The notes beneath the pieces are model-generated. The model saw only the letters and a list, made by a program, of their open reading frames with translations. It was not told the DNA's origin and made no database searches. A program made the position numbers and the translations under genes. From Hafnia psychrotolerans (GTDB taxonomy: Bacteria; Pseudomonadota; Gammaproteobacteria; Enterobacterales; Enterobacteriaceae), in the NCBI RefSeq assembly GCF_014639435.1, contig NZ_BMFZ01000004.1:144539-208538 (forward strand): a DNA stretch of 64,000 bases. The letters are read 5' to 3'. Each line of letters starts with the position of its first letter. Within the stretch, counting starts at the first letter, position 1. This document shows positions 9,039 through 19,127 of the stretch, piece by piece.

Positions 9039-9290
9039 TCAGCTCCTTTCTTTCCGCTCAATCACCTTATCTAACTTCTCGTCATAATAACGGCTGGGCC
9101 AGATCTCACTGGGTTTCACTTTTAACGCCTCGGCAATCAGGCGTTCCCCTTTTGGCCATGGGCGGTTGAGTGCATTAGCAAGGGTTGATGAAGATAAACC
9201 AGAGTCACGCGACAGCGCGGCCAACGTGGTGCCCTGTTTACGCAGCCCGGCAATGATGTCAGCGGGGTGCCAGTCGGGTTTGATTTTCAT
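9039..9290 (-). CDS. Ner/Nlp (SfsB)-like small DNA-binding regulator
   Basis: An 83-residue protein of the Ner family, named for the phage Mu negative regulator and found as Nlp/SfsB in enterobacterial chromosomes. The body is one helix-turn-helix domain: PADIIAGLRKQGTTLAALSRD, then LSSSTLANALNRPWPKGE, and the family end IWPSRYYD. It probably binds DNA and represses or activates transcription; E. coli SfsB affects maltose genes, but nothing here shows a target. A close paralogue lies at the right edge of the window (63760). No prophage genes surround it, so it looks domesticated. Confidence 0.85.
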   Translation of the reverse strand: MKIKPDWHPADIIAGLRKQGTTLAALSRDSGLSSSTLANALNRPWPKGERLIAEALKVKPSEIWPSRYYDEKLDKVIERKERS

Positions 9291-9784
9291 TGTGCACCAC
9301 CGTCAGTCACAGAAGATAAGTTGAGGAATGGCAGGAAGGTCGGGCTATGGGATGTTTTTTTCATGATGCAGCTTCCAATAGATTAAGTAGAAGCGACCAC
9401 CAGAGTTGATAATCTCTTGGGTGGTAGCCCAGACGAGGTTATCAACACCGGCTCTACTGGAATACCGGCCTGACCGAAGTCAGCCTCGCCTGAGCCACCA
9501 TAGAACATTACAAGCATTGTATAAAAATCAAGCAAGTAACGGGTATGCTAAAGCATCGCCACTAAGTCCGCGTTTTGAATGCGTTTAGTGTCGCCAGTAG
9601 AAAAGCCTACAGGTTGATAATCCCGGCTGCAGATTTTGCCGCAGCAAGTGAACTATACAGAATCCCCCCTAGGTAACCAAGTAAGCGAAATACGTTTTGC
9701 GAGATCGATTCCAGTGAATGGTAGAAAATAAAAAGGCCGCCGAGCTGGCAGCCTTCTGACTCGTCACATCTCACGACTCAACCT
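9291..9784. other. Intergenic region without a convincing gene
   Basis: Nearly 500 bp between the Ner-like gene and the phosphatase. A 60-codon plus-strand ORF (9406-9588) is preceded by no ribosome site and matches no family I know. The stretch contains the Ner-gene promoter and, at its end, the phosphatase terminator. It could be a decayed gene or mobile-element scar. Confidence 0.4.
9725..9756 (-). terminator. Rho-independent terminator after the acid phosphatase
   Basis: On the minus strand AGGCTGCC-AGCTC-GGCGGCCT (8 bp with one G-T pair) is followed by TTTTATTTTC, about 25 bp after the stop codon. Confidence 0.85.
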
Positions 9785-10486
9785 CTACTTCAACCCCATC
9801 TGACCCCGTAATTCTGCTTTGGCCGCGTCGAATTCCGTCTGGAATTCTGGCTGTTCGGCCATCTTTTGGGCGATCAGTGCGGCACCGGTGCGGCTCATTA
9901 CCGTGTCAGAACGGTAATGGAAACCGGCCACCAGGCGGTTTTCAGCATAGACGGCGGCGCGGCTGAACAGCTCATTGCGTTTTTCCGGCACCATGTCGGC
10001 CAGTACGGTTGCCATCAGGTAGCCTAAGGTGGAATGACCGGACGGCCATGAACCCGATTTGGATTTTTTTAGCAGCGGATGGATTTGCTCATCCAACATG
10101 TACGGACGCGGACGGTTGAAAAACTTCTTGGCAGAGTCATCCACCACATCTTCGGTCGCGACGACACGTTCAAACAGCGCGGCCACTTTTGGCAATTTCT
10201 CGGCGGTAAATTCAGGGCCCATCACGTCGGCAAAACGCCAGACGTTTTCCTGCGCATCGGCAATCGCGGCTTTCTCTTGTTCAGGCGTGCGGCTGGCCTG
10301 AATCATCAGCAACTCTTTCAGCTCGGCTTTGGTTTGTTCTGAGTCATTCGCCGGTGGTGCAGGCAGATATTGAGTAAGATCAACCTCTTTGCTGGTGATA
10401 AATGGCTTGGCTTCTTCTGCAGCCTGCACGGTAAACGCAGCGGAGGTAAAGGTTAAAAAGAGGAGTGCAACAAGGGACTTACGCAA
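9785..10486 (-). CDS. Class A non-specific acid phosphatase (PhoN/PhoC type, PAP2 superfamily)
   Basis: Periplasmic enzyme that removes phosphate from a wide range of organic monoesters. It is 233 residues including a signal peptide (cleavage near VQA-AEE). All parts of the vanadium-haloperoxidase-like active site are present: KKFFNRPRP (the K..RP element), GSWPSGHS, and SRAAVYAENRLVAGFHYRSD, giving the conserved Arg and His residues. Length and motifs match the secreted class A enzymes of Morganella, Salmonella and relatives. PhoC and PhoN cannot be separated by sequence alone. It is monocistronic with its own terminator. Confidence 0.92.
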   Translation of the reverse strand: MRKSLVALLFLTFTSAAFTVQAAEEAKPFITSKEVDLTQYLPAPPANDSEQTKAELKELLMIQASRTPEQEKAAIADAQENVWRFADVMGPEFTAEKLPKVAALFERVVATEDVVDDSAKKFFNRPRPYMLDEQIHPLLKKSKSGSWPSGHSTLGYLMATVLADMVPEKRNELFSRAAVYAENRLVAGFHYRSDTVMSRTGAALIAQKMAEQPEFQTEFDAAKAELRGQMGLK

Positions 10487-10552
10487 GAGAGTGCTCCTGA
10501 TATTGTTGGGATATCAGCAGAGTAATGTGTCAGTGTGACCGCGTTATGACAT

Positions 10553-10574
10553 CGCCCCGCCAGACGGCGGGGCG
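10553..10574 (-). terminator. GC-rich hairpin after the RpiB-like gene
   Basis: Perfect 9-bp stem CGCCCCGCC/GGCGGGGCG with the tetraloop AGAC, 10 bp beyond the stop codon at 10584. No T-tract follows on the minus strand. Confidence 0.55.
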
Positions 10575-10583
10575 CGGGTGAAT

Positions 10584-11228
10584 CTAACCGAGCAACGAGC
10601 GAACAAAATCTTCAATGTCTTTATTCTGGCCGTTCTCAAACAGGCATTTTTGGAAACGAGGACCACTGACAGCCGTTTTCACCAGGCTCTGATCAATGGC
10701 GCGCAGGGTGTCGAGATAGTTATCTTTCACCACGGCGGCTTTGACTTGATTGAGTATTCCTGCGTTACGGACTTGCGGTTCTTTACGGTCAGCCGGATAG
10801 CCTTCGCCTTTCTCGCCCGTAAAGGCTTTCTCGAAAATGAAGCGGACATTCAGCTCCGCGCCCCAGCCGTAGCCTTTGGCGAACGGCAACGACAGTGCAT
10901 TGCCGTTGTTAATCTGAGCAAACAGGTAAGCATCCGCCGGATCAATGCAGTAACCGCAAATCACGCCAGGATGAATATTCAGCGACATCATCGCACCCTG
11001 CCCGGTACCGCAGCCGGTAACCACAAAATCCACCGCTTTTGCGTTAAGCAGAATGCTGGCCATGATGCCGAGATGAATGTAGGTCAGATGATGATCCTGC
11101 TCATCACTCATGCCGACGTTGTAAACCGGATAGGATTTCTCATCTGCCACGGTTTTCAACTCTTTCAACACGGCGGCGTTCTTGGCGGCCTGGCTATTTT
11201 CCATCATCAATGCAATTTTCATCTTCAC
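10584..11228 (-). CDS. RpiB/LacA/LacB-family sugar-phosphate isomerase
   Basis: A 214-residue cytoplasmic protein. The first ~150 residues show the RpiB/LacAB fold: an N-terminal KIALMMENS, VDFVVTGCGTGQGAMMS (the conserved catalytic/phosphate-binding loop), then CGYCIDPADAYLFAQINNGNALSLP. It is longer than RpiB (about 149) because of a C-terminal extension, and belongs to the subgroup seen in sugar-acid catabolism. The substrate is unknown. It sits alone; a KdgR-like palindrome just upstream hints at a role in pectin or uronate breakdown, an inference only. Confidence 0.82.
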   Translation of the reverse strand: MKMKIALMMENSQAAKNAAVLKELKTVADEKSYPVYNVGMSDEQDHHLTYIHLGIMASILLNAKAVDFVVTGCGTGQGAMMSLNIHPGVICGYCIDPADAYLFAQINNGNALSLPFAKGYGWGAELNVRFIFEKAFTGEKGEGYPADRKEPQVRNAGILNQVKAAVVKDNYLDTLRAIDQSLVKTAVSGPRFQKCLFENGQNKDIEDFVRSLLG

Positions 11229-11235
11229 TCCAAAT

Positions 11236-11254
11236 AATAAAACACCATTTCATT
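11236..11254. promoter_or_regulatory. Candidate KdgR-like operator
   Basis: AATAAAACACCATTTCATT is an AT-rich imperfect palindrome of the KdgR form (two TGAAA-like arms around a 5-bp centre), immediately upstream of the isomerase start. It was judged by eye against remembered consensus only. Confidence 0.3.
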
Positions 11255-11381
11255 TTTATAATGATAGCGTTTTATGAAATTTTAGACAGGACTATTGCGT
11301 GATGTTACTCGCAAAAACGGCCTTCATAAGCCCGTTGTGCCGCCGAATCCTGTCGATGCCGGAGCATGAGTTAAGGTGTGC

Positions 11382-11417
11382 AAAAAAAAGAACCCTCTGC
11401 TGTTTAGAAGAGGGTTC
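11382..11417 (-). terminator. Rho-independent terminator of malK-lamB-malM
   Basis: On the minus strand a perfect 9-bp stem GAACCCTCT/AGAGGGTTC is followed by eight T residues, about 55 bp after the malM stop. Confidence 0.92.
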
Positions 11418-11472
11418 AAATGGGCGGCTCTCTTTAATAGGCGAAGCCGCTAAGAGAACAAGGCGCTGAAAA

Positions 11473-12387
11473 TTACGGCTTCACGCTTTGGATAAAGGTT
11501 TTACGGGCTGTTTTCGAACCCAGACGCTCCGCTTCATCCAGCAGTTTTAGCGCTTTATCAACGTCACCGGCTTTCACCGCTTGCTTGATCGCCTGGTTAA
11601 AGTAGGTTTCGGAATCAGACAGCATAGGTTCTGCCGGTTTTGCCGATGCGGCTGGCTCGCTTCGCGCTGGCGCAGTTTGCTGACCGACAATAATCGGTGT
11701 CGCGGCTGGCGTACTGGTGTTGCCATTAATATTGTCCAGCATCTGACCAATCATGATATTGCCTGATTTTTGCTCGGCACGAACTTTGATACTCAACGTG
11801 CCAGTGGGGGTATGGCGAGCCACCGGATCCGGGATATCCGGCACAGCATTACCGACACCCGCCGCAAAGGCTTTCGCCGGGTTGCTCATCAGCGTGGTGG
11901 ACGCCAGGTCTTGTTTGGTGGTGTACACCAGCAGGTAAATTTGTTTCTGCCCCAACGCGGGTGTCAGTTTCAGCGAGCCTTCCAGACGATCACTGGAGAC
12001 AATACCGGGTTTTTCATACGGGAAGTAGCTCGACGGATAATAGGCCGCCGGGCGCATCTGTTCGTCCAGCACCAGCACGTTCGGTGCATACAGGGTTTTA
12101 CCGGTCGCGATGCTGGTCAGGGTAATTTCCAGCGATCCCCGGTCCGCTGGCAGCGCAAAGGCACCCACCGCGCCCTGAATCTCACCCTGATTAATTTCAG
12201 CGCTGGACGTACCCAGCGTCACATCCTGCGTCACTGGCGGAACCAGCGGCGTCCACGACAATTTATGTAAGGTCTGGGCCGAAATCACCGGCGCAACCGA
12301 CGCATCATGTTGCGCCGCATTCACCATTGCCGGTGTGGCAGCCATCAGGCTCAGTGACAGACACAGTGACAGCAGATTTTTTTTCAT
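11473..12387 (-). CDS. malM: Maltose operon periplasmic protein MalM
   Basis: Periplasmic protein of the maltose regulon whose molecular role is not settled. It has 304 residues from the ATG at 12387, chosen because AAAGGAAATAACG precedes it and a clean signal peptide follows (MKKNLLSLCLSLSLMAATPA...NA-AQ). The C-terminal part carries a Pro/Ala-rich linker and a short helical repeat-like tail (DKALKLLDEAERLGSKTARK). It is last in malK-lamB-malM and shares that operon's MalT control. Confidence 0.92.
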   Translation of the reverse strand: MKKNLLSLCLSLSLMAATPAMVNAAQHDASVAPVISAQTLHKLSWTPLVPPVTQDVTLGTSSAEINQGEIQGAVGAFALPADRGSLEITLTSIATGKTLYAPNVLVLDEQMRPAAYYPSSYFPYEKPGIVSSDRLEGSLKLTPALGQKQIYLLVYTTKQDLASTTLMSNPAKAFAAGVGNAVPDIPDPVARHTPTGTLSIKVRAEQKSGNIMIGQMLDNINGNTSTPAATPIIVGQQTAPARSEPAASAKPAEPMLSDSETYFNQAIKQAVKAGDVDKALKLLDEAERLGSKTARKTFIQSVKP

Positions 12388-12543
12388 CGTTATTTCCTTT
12401 TGAATCACCATGAAGGCTGGCGGTCAGCCGAAGCGTCACGCCAGCCAGCACATCTTTTCTATTTCTAAACTGGAGCACATAACCGTCTAAATCCTTCGAG
12501 TCACAAGCAGCCAACATATCTGCGGCTCAAAGGACGAAGAGGA

Positions 12544-14978
<2,435 letters not shown>

Positions 14979-15417
14979 ACCCGACTCCTGGACTGACTGA
15001 TAGAAAAGTTCTGTGAGGCAAGGCAACTGCGAGGTGATGTGCCTTGTCAGCAAGGGAACTGAATGTCAGGAAGAGTGAGGGAATAGGTGGAATGGGTAAT
15101 CATCCGTAACAAAGTTTTTCATGGGGGAGGAGTAAGGAGGAAAGGGTTCTGGTCTTCACGGAGGAAAGTTCACTTCAAAAATCAAATTCGTGATCTGGGT
15201 TGCAAAATAGACCCCCTATTTTTGCGTAATACCCCGCAGAAAGCGCGCCACTGTTAACTGGATCACACAACCAGAGCGGGGGGCGTAGAGAGGGGGATGA
15301 TGAAGCCGCACGGGCTTATCGCCGACACTGGTCCGGCAAGCTTTTCTTCACTTTTAATCAGCATCCGAACGTCACACAAGAACCCGACGCCCTACAGAAC
15401 CTCAAAAGGATTGGATT
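14979..15417. promoter_or_regulatory. Divergent malK / malE control region
   Basis: A 439-bp non-coding stretch between malK and malE, the same size class as the E. coli malEK control region. It contains G-rich motifs like the MalT box GGGGA(T/G)GAGG, notably GGGGAGGAGT at 15124-15133 and GGGGATGATG at 15293-15302, each 9 of 10, with a weaker GGGGGCGTAG at 15279. CRP-like sites are also present (best at 15252-15267, weaker near 15189). Control of both operons by MalT and CRP is expected. Confidence 0.75.
15252..15267. promoter_or_regulatory. CRP site in the malK/malE region
   Basis: TGTTA-ACTGGA-TCACA matches the CRP consensus at 9 of 10 core positions and sits between the two groups of MalT boxes. 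Confidence 0.65.
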
Positions 15418-16148
15418 ATGACTCTCAGCATTAAGACTCTTACGCTAAAGAAACTGGTCAAACGCACTCTGGCATTGTCAGCGCTGGCGACGCTGGTGTT
15501 GTCTTCTTCTGCCTTTATCCAGATCAGGCATTTAAGGACAAACTCTTCCCGTTCACCTGGGACGCGGTGACCTTCAACGGTAAGCTGATTGGCTATCCGG
15601 TATCGGTGGAAGCCCTGTCGCTGATTTATAACAAAGACATCATTAAGCAAGCCCCGACGCTGCGCGCTAAAGGCAAAAGCGCCATCATGTGGAACTTGCA
15701 AGAACCCTACTTCACCTGGCCGATTATTGCCGCCGACGGCGGTTATGCGTACAAGTTTGAGAACGGTAAATACAACGTCAAAGACACGGGTGTGAATAAC
15801 GCGGGTTCACAAGCTGGCTTGCAATTCATCATCGATCTGGTGAAAAACAAGCACATCAACGCTGACACCGACTATTCCATCGCCGAAGCCGCCTTCAACA
15901 AAGGCCAGACCGCCATGACGATTGACGGCCCGTGGGCATGGTCAAATCTCGACAAGAGCAAGATCAACTACGGCGTCACCTTGCTGCCGACCTTCCACGG
16001 CAAACCCTCTAAGCCGTTTGTCGGCATATTGACCGCCGGAATCAGCGCCTTCTGGTATGCGGAACGGAGCGCGATTATCAACGCCATTAATGGCCGTCAG
16101 ACGGTACAACAGGCGTTGAAAGAAGCCGAGACCCGCATCACCAAATAA
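15418..16148 (+). pseudogene. malE: malE (maltose-binding protein), broken by three internal deletions
   Basis: The gene keeps its start, ribosome site (AAAAGGA) and signal peptide (ending LVLSSSAF) but then jumps, out of frame, to residues that in MalE lie about 80 positions later ([15 protein letters not shown] at 15519). The original frame ends at TGA 15568-15570 after 50 codons. In the second frame two more in-frame losses are seen against E. coli MalE: about 15 residues at [15 protein letters not shown] (near 15655) and about 70 residues at [14 protein letters not shown] (near 16045). Retained blocks ([57 protein letters not shown]) are well conserved, so the decay is recent or a sequencing/assembly fault. 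No functional binding protein can be made from this locus. Confidence 0.9.
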
Positions 16149-16218
16149 AACGTAAAAACTGGCGTGAAGCGCATAGCGGCCTTCACGCCACGGCTTCAAC
16201 TTGAAGGATGACGAGTCT

Positions 16219-17787
16219 ATGCAAGCAACGCAAACCGGACTGCCTGTGCGAAAAAAATGGCAGATAAGCGATACCGTTAAATGGTTGATTGTCAGCCTGT
16301 TCGCCCTGTTCACCGGTTACCTGATCGTACTGATGTACGCGCAGGGGGAATACTTGTTTGCCATGCTGACACTGCTGCTGTCTGCCACCGGACTGTATAT
16401 TTACGCTAACCGCCGCGCGTATTCATGGCGCTATGTGTATCCGGGTCTGGCGGGGATGTCGCTGTTCGTGCTGTTTCCCCTGGTGTGTACCATTTTCATC
16501 GCGTTTACCAACTACAGCAGCACCAATCAGCTGACATTTGAACGCGCGCAGTCGGTGTTGATGGACCGCCAGTTTCACGCTGACAAAACCTACGCTTTTG
16601 CCCTCTTTCCTGCCAATGCCAACCAATGGCGTCTGGCACTGACCGCCCCTGACAATGGCGAGATACTGGTTTCGGTACCTTTTGCCTTCAATGACACCGC
16701 GCCCCAAACGCTGACACTCTCACCTCAGCCTATGCCATCGGGTGAGAAGGCCGTACTGCGCGTTATTACTCAAAACCGCCAGGCTCTGGGGCAACTGACG
16801 GCTAAACTGCCGAATGGCGAAAGCCTGCGCATGAGTTCGCTGCGCCAGTTCTCCGGTACCCAGCCGCTATACAAGAAAGCCGATGACGGCAAACAACTGA
16901 CCAACGTGCAGACTGGCGCGGTTTACCGCCCCAATATGGAGCGCGGTTTTTATCAGCAGGTAAACGCGAGCGGTGAGTGGCAGGCTGAAAAAATCAGCCC
17001 CGGATTTATCGTTAACATTGGCTGGACCAACTTCCTGCGTGTACTGCACGACGACGGCATCCAGAAGCCGTTCCTGTCGATCTTCGTCTGGACGATTATT
17101 TTCTCGCTACTGACTGTCGTCTTGACCGTCGCCGTGGGCATGGTGTTGGCCTGCGTAGTGCAATGGGAGGAACTGAAAGGGAAAGCGGTTTATCGGGTGT
17201 TACTGATCCTACCCTATGCGGTCCCGGCCTTTATTTCTATATTGATTTTCAAAGGCTTATTCAATCAGAGCTTCGGCGAAATCAACTTGATGCTCAGCAG
17301 CCTGTTTGGCATCAAACCGGCGTGGTTTAGTGATCCGATGACCGCCAAAACCATGATCATTATCGTCAATACCTGGTTGGGTTATCCGTACATGATGATC
17401 CTGTGTATGGGCCTACTGAAAGCCATTCCTGATGATCTCTATGAAGCCTCTGCGATGGACGGCGCCACGCCGATGCAGAACTTCTTCCGCATCACGCTGC
17501 CGCTGCTCATCAAACCGCTGACGCCGCTGATGATCGCCAGTTTTGCCTTTAACTTTAATAACTTCGTGCTGATCCAGTTACTGACCAACGGTGGCCCGGA
17601 CATGATCGGCACCACGACGCCAGCCGGTCATACCGATTTGCTGGTCAGCTACACCTACCGCATTGCCTTTGAAGGTGGCGGCGGACAGGACTTCGGGCTG
17701 GCGGCAGCCATCGCGACGCTGATTTTCATTTTGGTGGGTGCGCTGGCAATGGTGAATCTGAAAGCCAGCCGAATGAAATTCGACTAG
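16219..17787 (+). CDS. malF: Maltose ABC transporter permease MalF
   Basis: Inner-membrane permease with eight predicted membrane segments and the large periplasmic P2 domain (about residues 95-275) that docks MalE. It has 522 residues from the ATG at 16219; the TTG at 16201 is a weaker option, with AAGGA located between them. The cytoplasmic coupling (EAA) loop reads YEASAMDGATPMQNFFRITLP, and the C-terminus matches MalF. The frame is intact despite the loss of malE just upstream; with the normal polycistronic mRNA it would still be transcribed. Confidence 0.95.
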   Translation: MQATQTGLPVRKKWQISDTVKWLIVSLFALFTGYLIVLMYAQGEYLFAMLTLLLSATGLYIYANRRAYSWRYVYPGLAGMSLFVLFPLVCTIFIAFTNYSSTNQLTFERAQSVLMDRQFHADKTYAFALFPANANQWRLALTAPDNGEILVSVPFAFNDTAPQTLTLSPQPMPSGEKAVLRVITQNRQALGQLTAKLPNGESLRMSSLRQFSGTQPLYKKADDGKQLTNVQTGAVYRPNMERGFYQQVNASGEWQAEKISPGFIVNIGWTNFLRVLHDDGIQKPFLSIFVWTIIFSLLTVVLTVAVGMVLACVVQWEELKGKAVYRVLLILPYAVPAFISILIFKGLFNQSFGEINLMLSSLFGIKPAWFSDPMTAKTMIIIVNTWLGYPYMMILCMGLLKAIPDDLYEASAMDGATPMQNFFRITLPLLIKPLTPLMIASFAFNFNNFVLIQLLTNGGPDMIGTTTPAGHTDLLVSYTYRIAFEGGGGQDFGLAAAIATLIFILVGALAMVNLKASRMKFD

Positions 17788-17808
17788 CCGACTAAGGAGA
17801 AATGAAAA

Positions 17809-18699
17809 ATGCCTATGGTTAAACCGCAGTCGCAAAAAGTCAGGCTGTTTGTGACGCACCTATTGCTGTTGTGTTTTGTGGCGCTGATCCTGTTTCCACT
17901 GCTGATGGTGTTCGCCATTTCGCTGCGACCGGGTAACTTCGCCACCGGCAGCATTATTCCCAGCCAGGTGTCGTGGGATCACTGGAAACTGGCGCTCGGC
18001 ATGGCGGTGACCAACGCCGACGGCAGCATGACTCCCCCCCCCTTCCCGGTGATGTTGTGGTTATGGAACTCCATCAAGATTGCGGTGATCACCGCGATGG
18101 GTATTGTGGCGCTCTCCACGACCTGCGCTTATGCGTTTGCCCGTATGCGTTTTCGTGGCAAAAGCACGCTGCTGAAAAGCATGCTGATTTTCCAGATGTT
18201 CCCGGCAGTGCTTTCGCTGGTCGCACTCTACGCCTTGTTTGACCGCCTCGGCCAGTACGTGCCGTTCCTCGGACTGAACACCCACGGCGGAGTGATCTTC
18301 GCTTACATGGGAGGGATTGCGCTGCACGTCTGGACCATCAAAGGCTATTTCGAAACCATCGATAACTCACTGGAAGAAGCCGCCGCGATCGATGGCGCGA
18401 CACCGTGGCAGGCGTTCAGACTGGTGCTGCTACCGCTGTCGATACCGATTCTGGCAGTGGTGTTTATTCTGTCGTTTATCGCTGCGATTACCGAAGTCCC
18501 CGTCGCATCGTTACTGCTGCGGGATGTAAGCAGCTACACACTGGCGGTGGGAATGCAGCAGTATTTGAATCCACAAAACTACCTGTGGGGCGACTTTGCG
18601 GCGGCAGCGATTATGTCTGCCATCCCTATTACGACGGTCTTCTTGATTGCTCAACGCTGGCTGGTTGGCGGGTTAACCGCGGGCGGTGTGAAAGGTTAG
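17809..18699 (+). CDS. malG: Maltose ABC transporter permease MalG
   Basis: Second membrane subunit of MalFGK2, 296 residues, the same length as in E. coli. The EAA loop [22 protein letters not shown] and the C-terminal tail LTAGGVKG, which reaches into the MalE binding site, are conserved. It follows malF by 21 bp with the ribosome site AAGGAG and is followed by the operon terminator at 18759. Confidence 0.96.
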   Translation: MPMVKPQSQKVRLFVTHLLLLCFVALILFPLLMVFAISLRPGNFATGSIIPSQVSWDHWKLALGMAVTNADGSMTPPPFPVMLWLWNSIKIAVITAMGIVALSTTCAYAFARMRFRGKSTLLKSMLIFQMFPAVLSLVALYALFDRLGQYVPFLGLNTHGGVIFAYMGGIALHVWTIKGYFETIDNSLEEAAAIDGATPWQAFRLVLLPLSIPILAVVFILSFIAAITEVPVASLLLRDVSSYTLAVGMQQYLNPQNYLWGDFAAAAIMSAIPITTVFLIAQRWLVGGLTAGGVKG

Positions 18700-18758
18700 A
18701 TTTACGGCAATATCTTGGTGTCATTTGTTGGGAAATACCTCTGTGTCTGTAGTCTTAG

Positions 18759-18782
18759 CGGCCTGAATGGGCCGTTTTTTTT
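18759..18782 (+). terminator. Terminator of the malEFG operon
   Basis: CGGCC-TGAATG-GGCCG followed by eight T residues, about 60 bp after malG. Confidence 0.85.
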
Positions 18783-18789
18783 ATCCCTG

Positions 18790-18906
18790 TTGCGTCTGAG
18801 GAAACATCGGACTAGGGTGTTTCGCAAGGCACAACATTTAAAAGGTCACCGGCGCGGAATAGGGTCCGTGACCATTACTGGAAATTGGCGCGTTACGTTT
18901 GAGTTC
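18790..18906 (+). pseudogene. higB-type toxin remnant
   Basis: A frame here reads FRKAQHLKGHRRGIGSVTITG followed by NWRVTFEF, the core of the RelE/HigB toxin fold (LKG...G.WS....GNWRVTFEF). The N-terminal part and the last ~15 residues of the toxin are missing. The frame has a spurious upstream extension through the mal terminator and no proper start, so it cannot make an active toxin. Confidence 0.75.
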
Positions 18907-18908
18907 AG

Positions 18909-19076
18909 CGCGTTGTCGTTGGTACGGCGGCAATTTCTCCTGAGATGGCGATTAAGCTTGCTGCCGTTCTGGGTAGCTCCCCTAAATTCTGGATGAACCT
19001 GCAGAATAATTACAGTCTGTGGCAGGCCGAACTGGTGGTTGATACCCGCCATCTTCACCGCTTAGTGGCGGCATAA
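18909..19076 (+). pseudogene. higA/VapI-type antitoxin remnant
   Basis: Directly abutting the toxin fragment, in another frame, are 55 codons RVVVGTAAISPEMAIKL, then LGSSPKFWMNLQNNYSLWQAE to a TAA stop. This is the C-terminal half of the HigA antitoxin family, after its helix-turn-helix. A TGA precedes it in frame. The normal order higB-higA is kept, so one deletion across the gene boundary explains both fragments. Confidence 0.78.
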
Positions 19077-19110
19077 AAAAGGGTTTCCGCACACCGCCGG
19101 AAACCCTTTT
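19077..19110. terminator. Bidirectional terminator between the higBA remnant and malQ
   Basis: Perfect 9-bp stem GGGTTTCCG/CGGAAACCC flanked by AAAA on the left and TTTT on the right, so it can act for malPQ from the right and the remnant from the left. Confidence 0.88.
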
Positions 19111-19127
19111 ATCCATTCAAAAAACAA

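Noticed and set aside
9406..9588. A 60-residue ORF between the Ner-like gene and the phosphatase
   Set aside because: No ribosome site and no recognised homology; possibly a scar, not supported as a gene.
15567..16148. A 193-residue ORF as a separate gene
   Set aside because: It is the frame-shifted middle and end of malE, without signal peptide or ribosome site; treated as part of the pseudogene.
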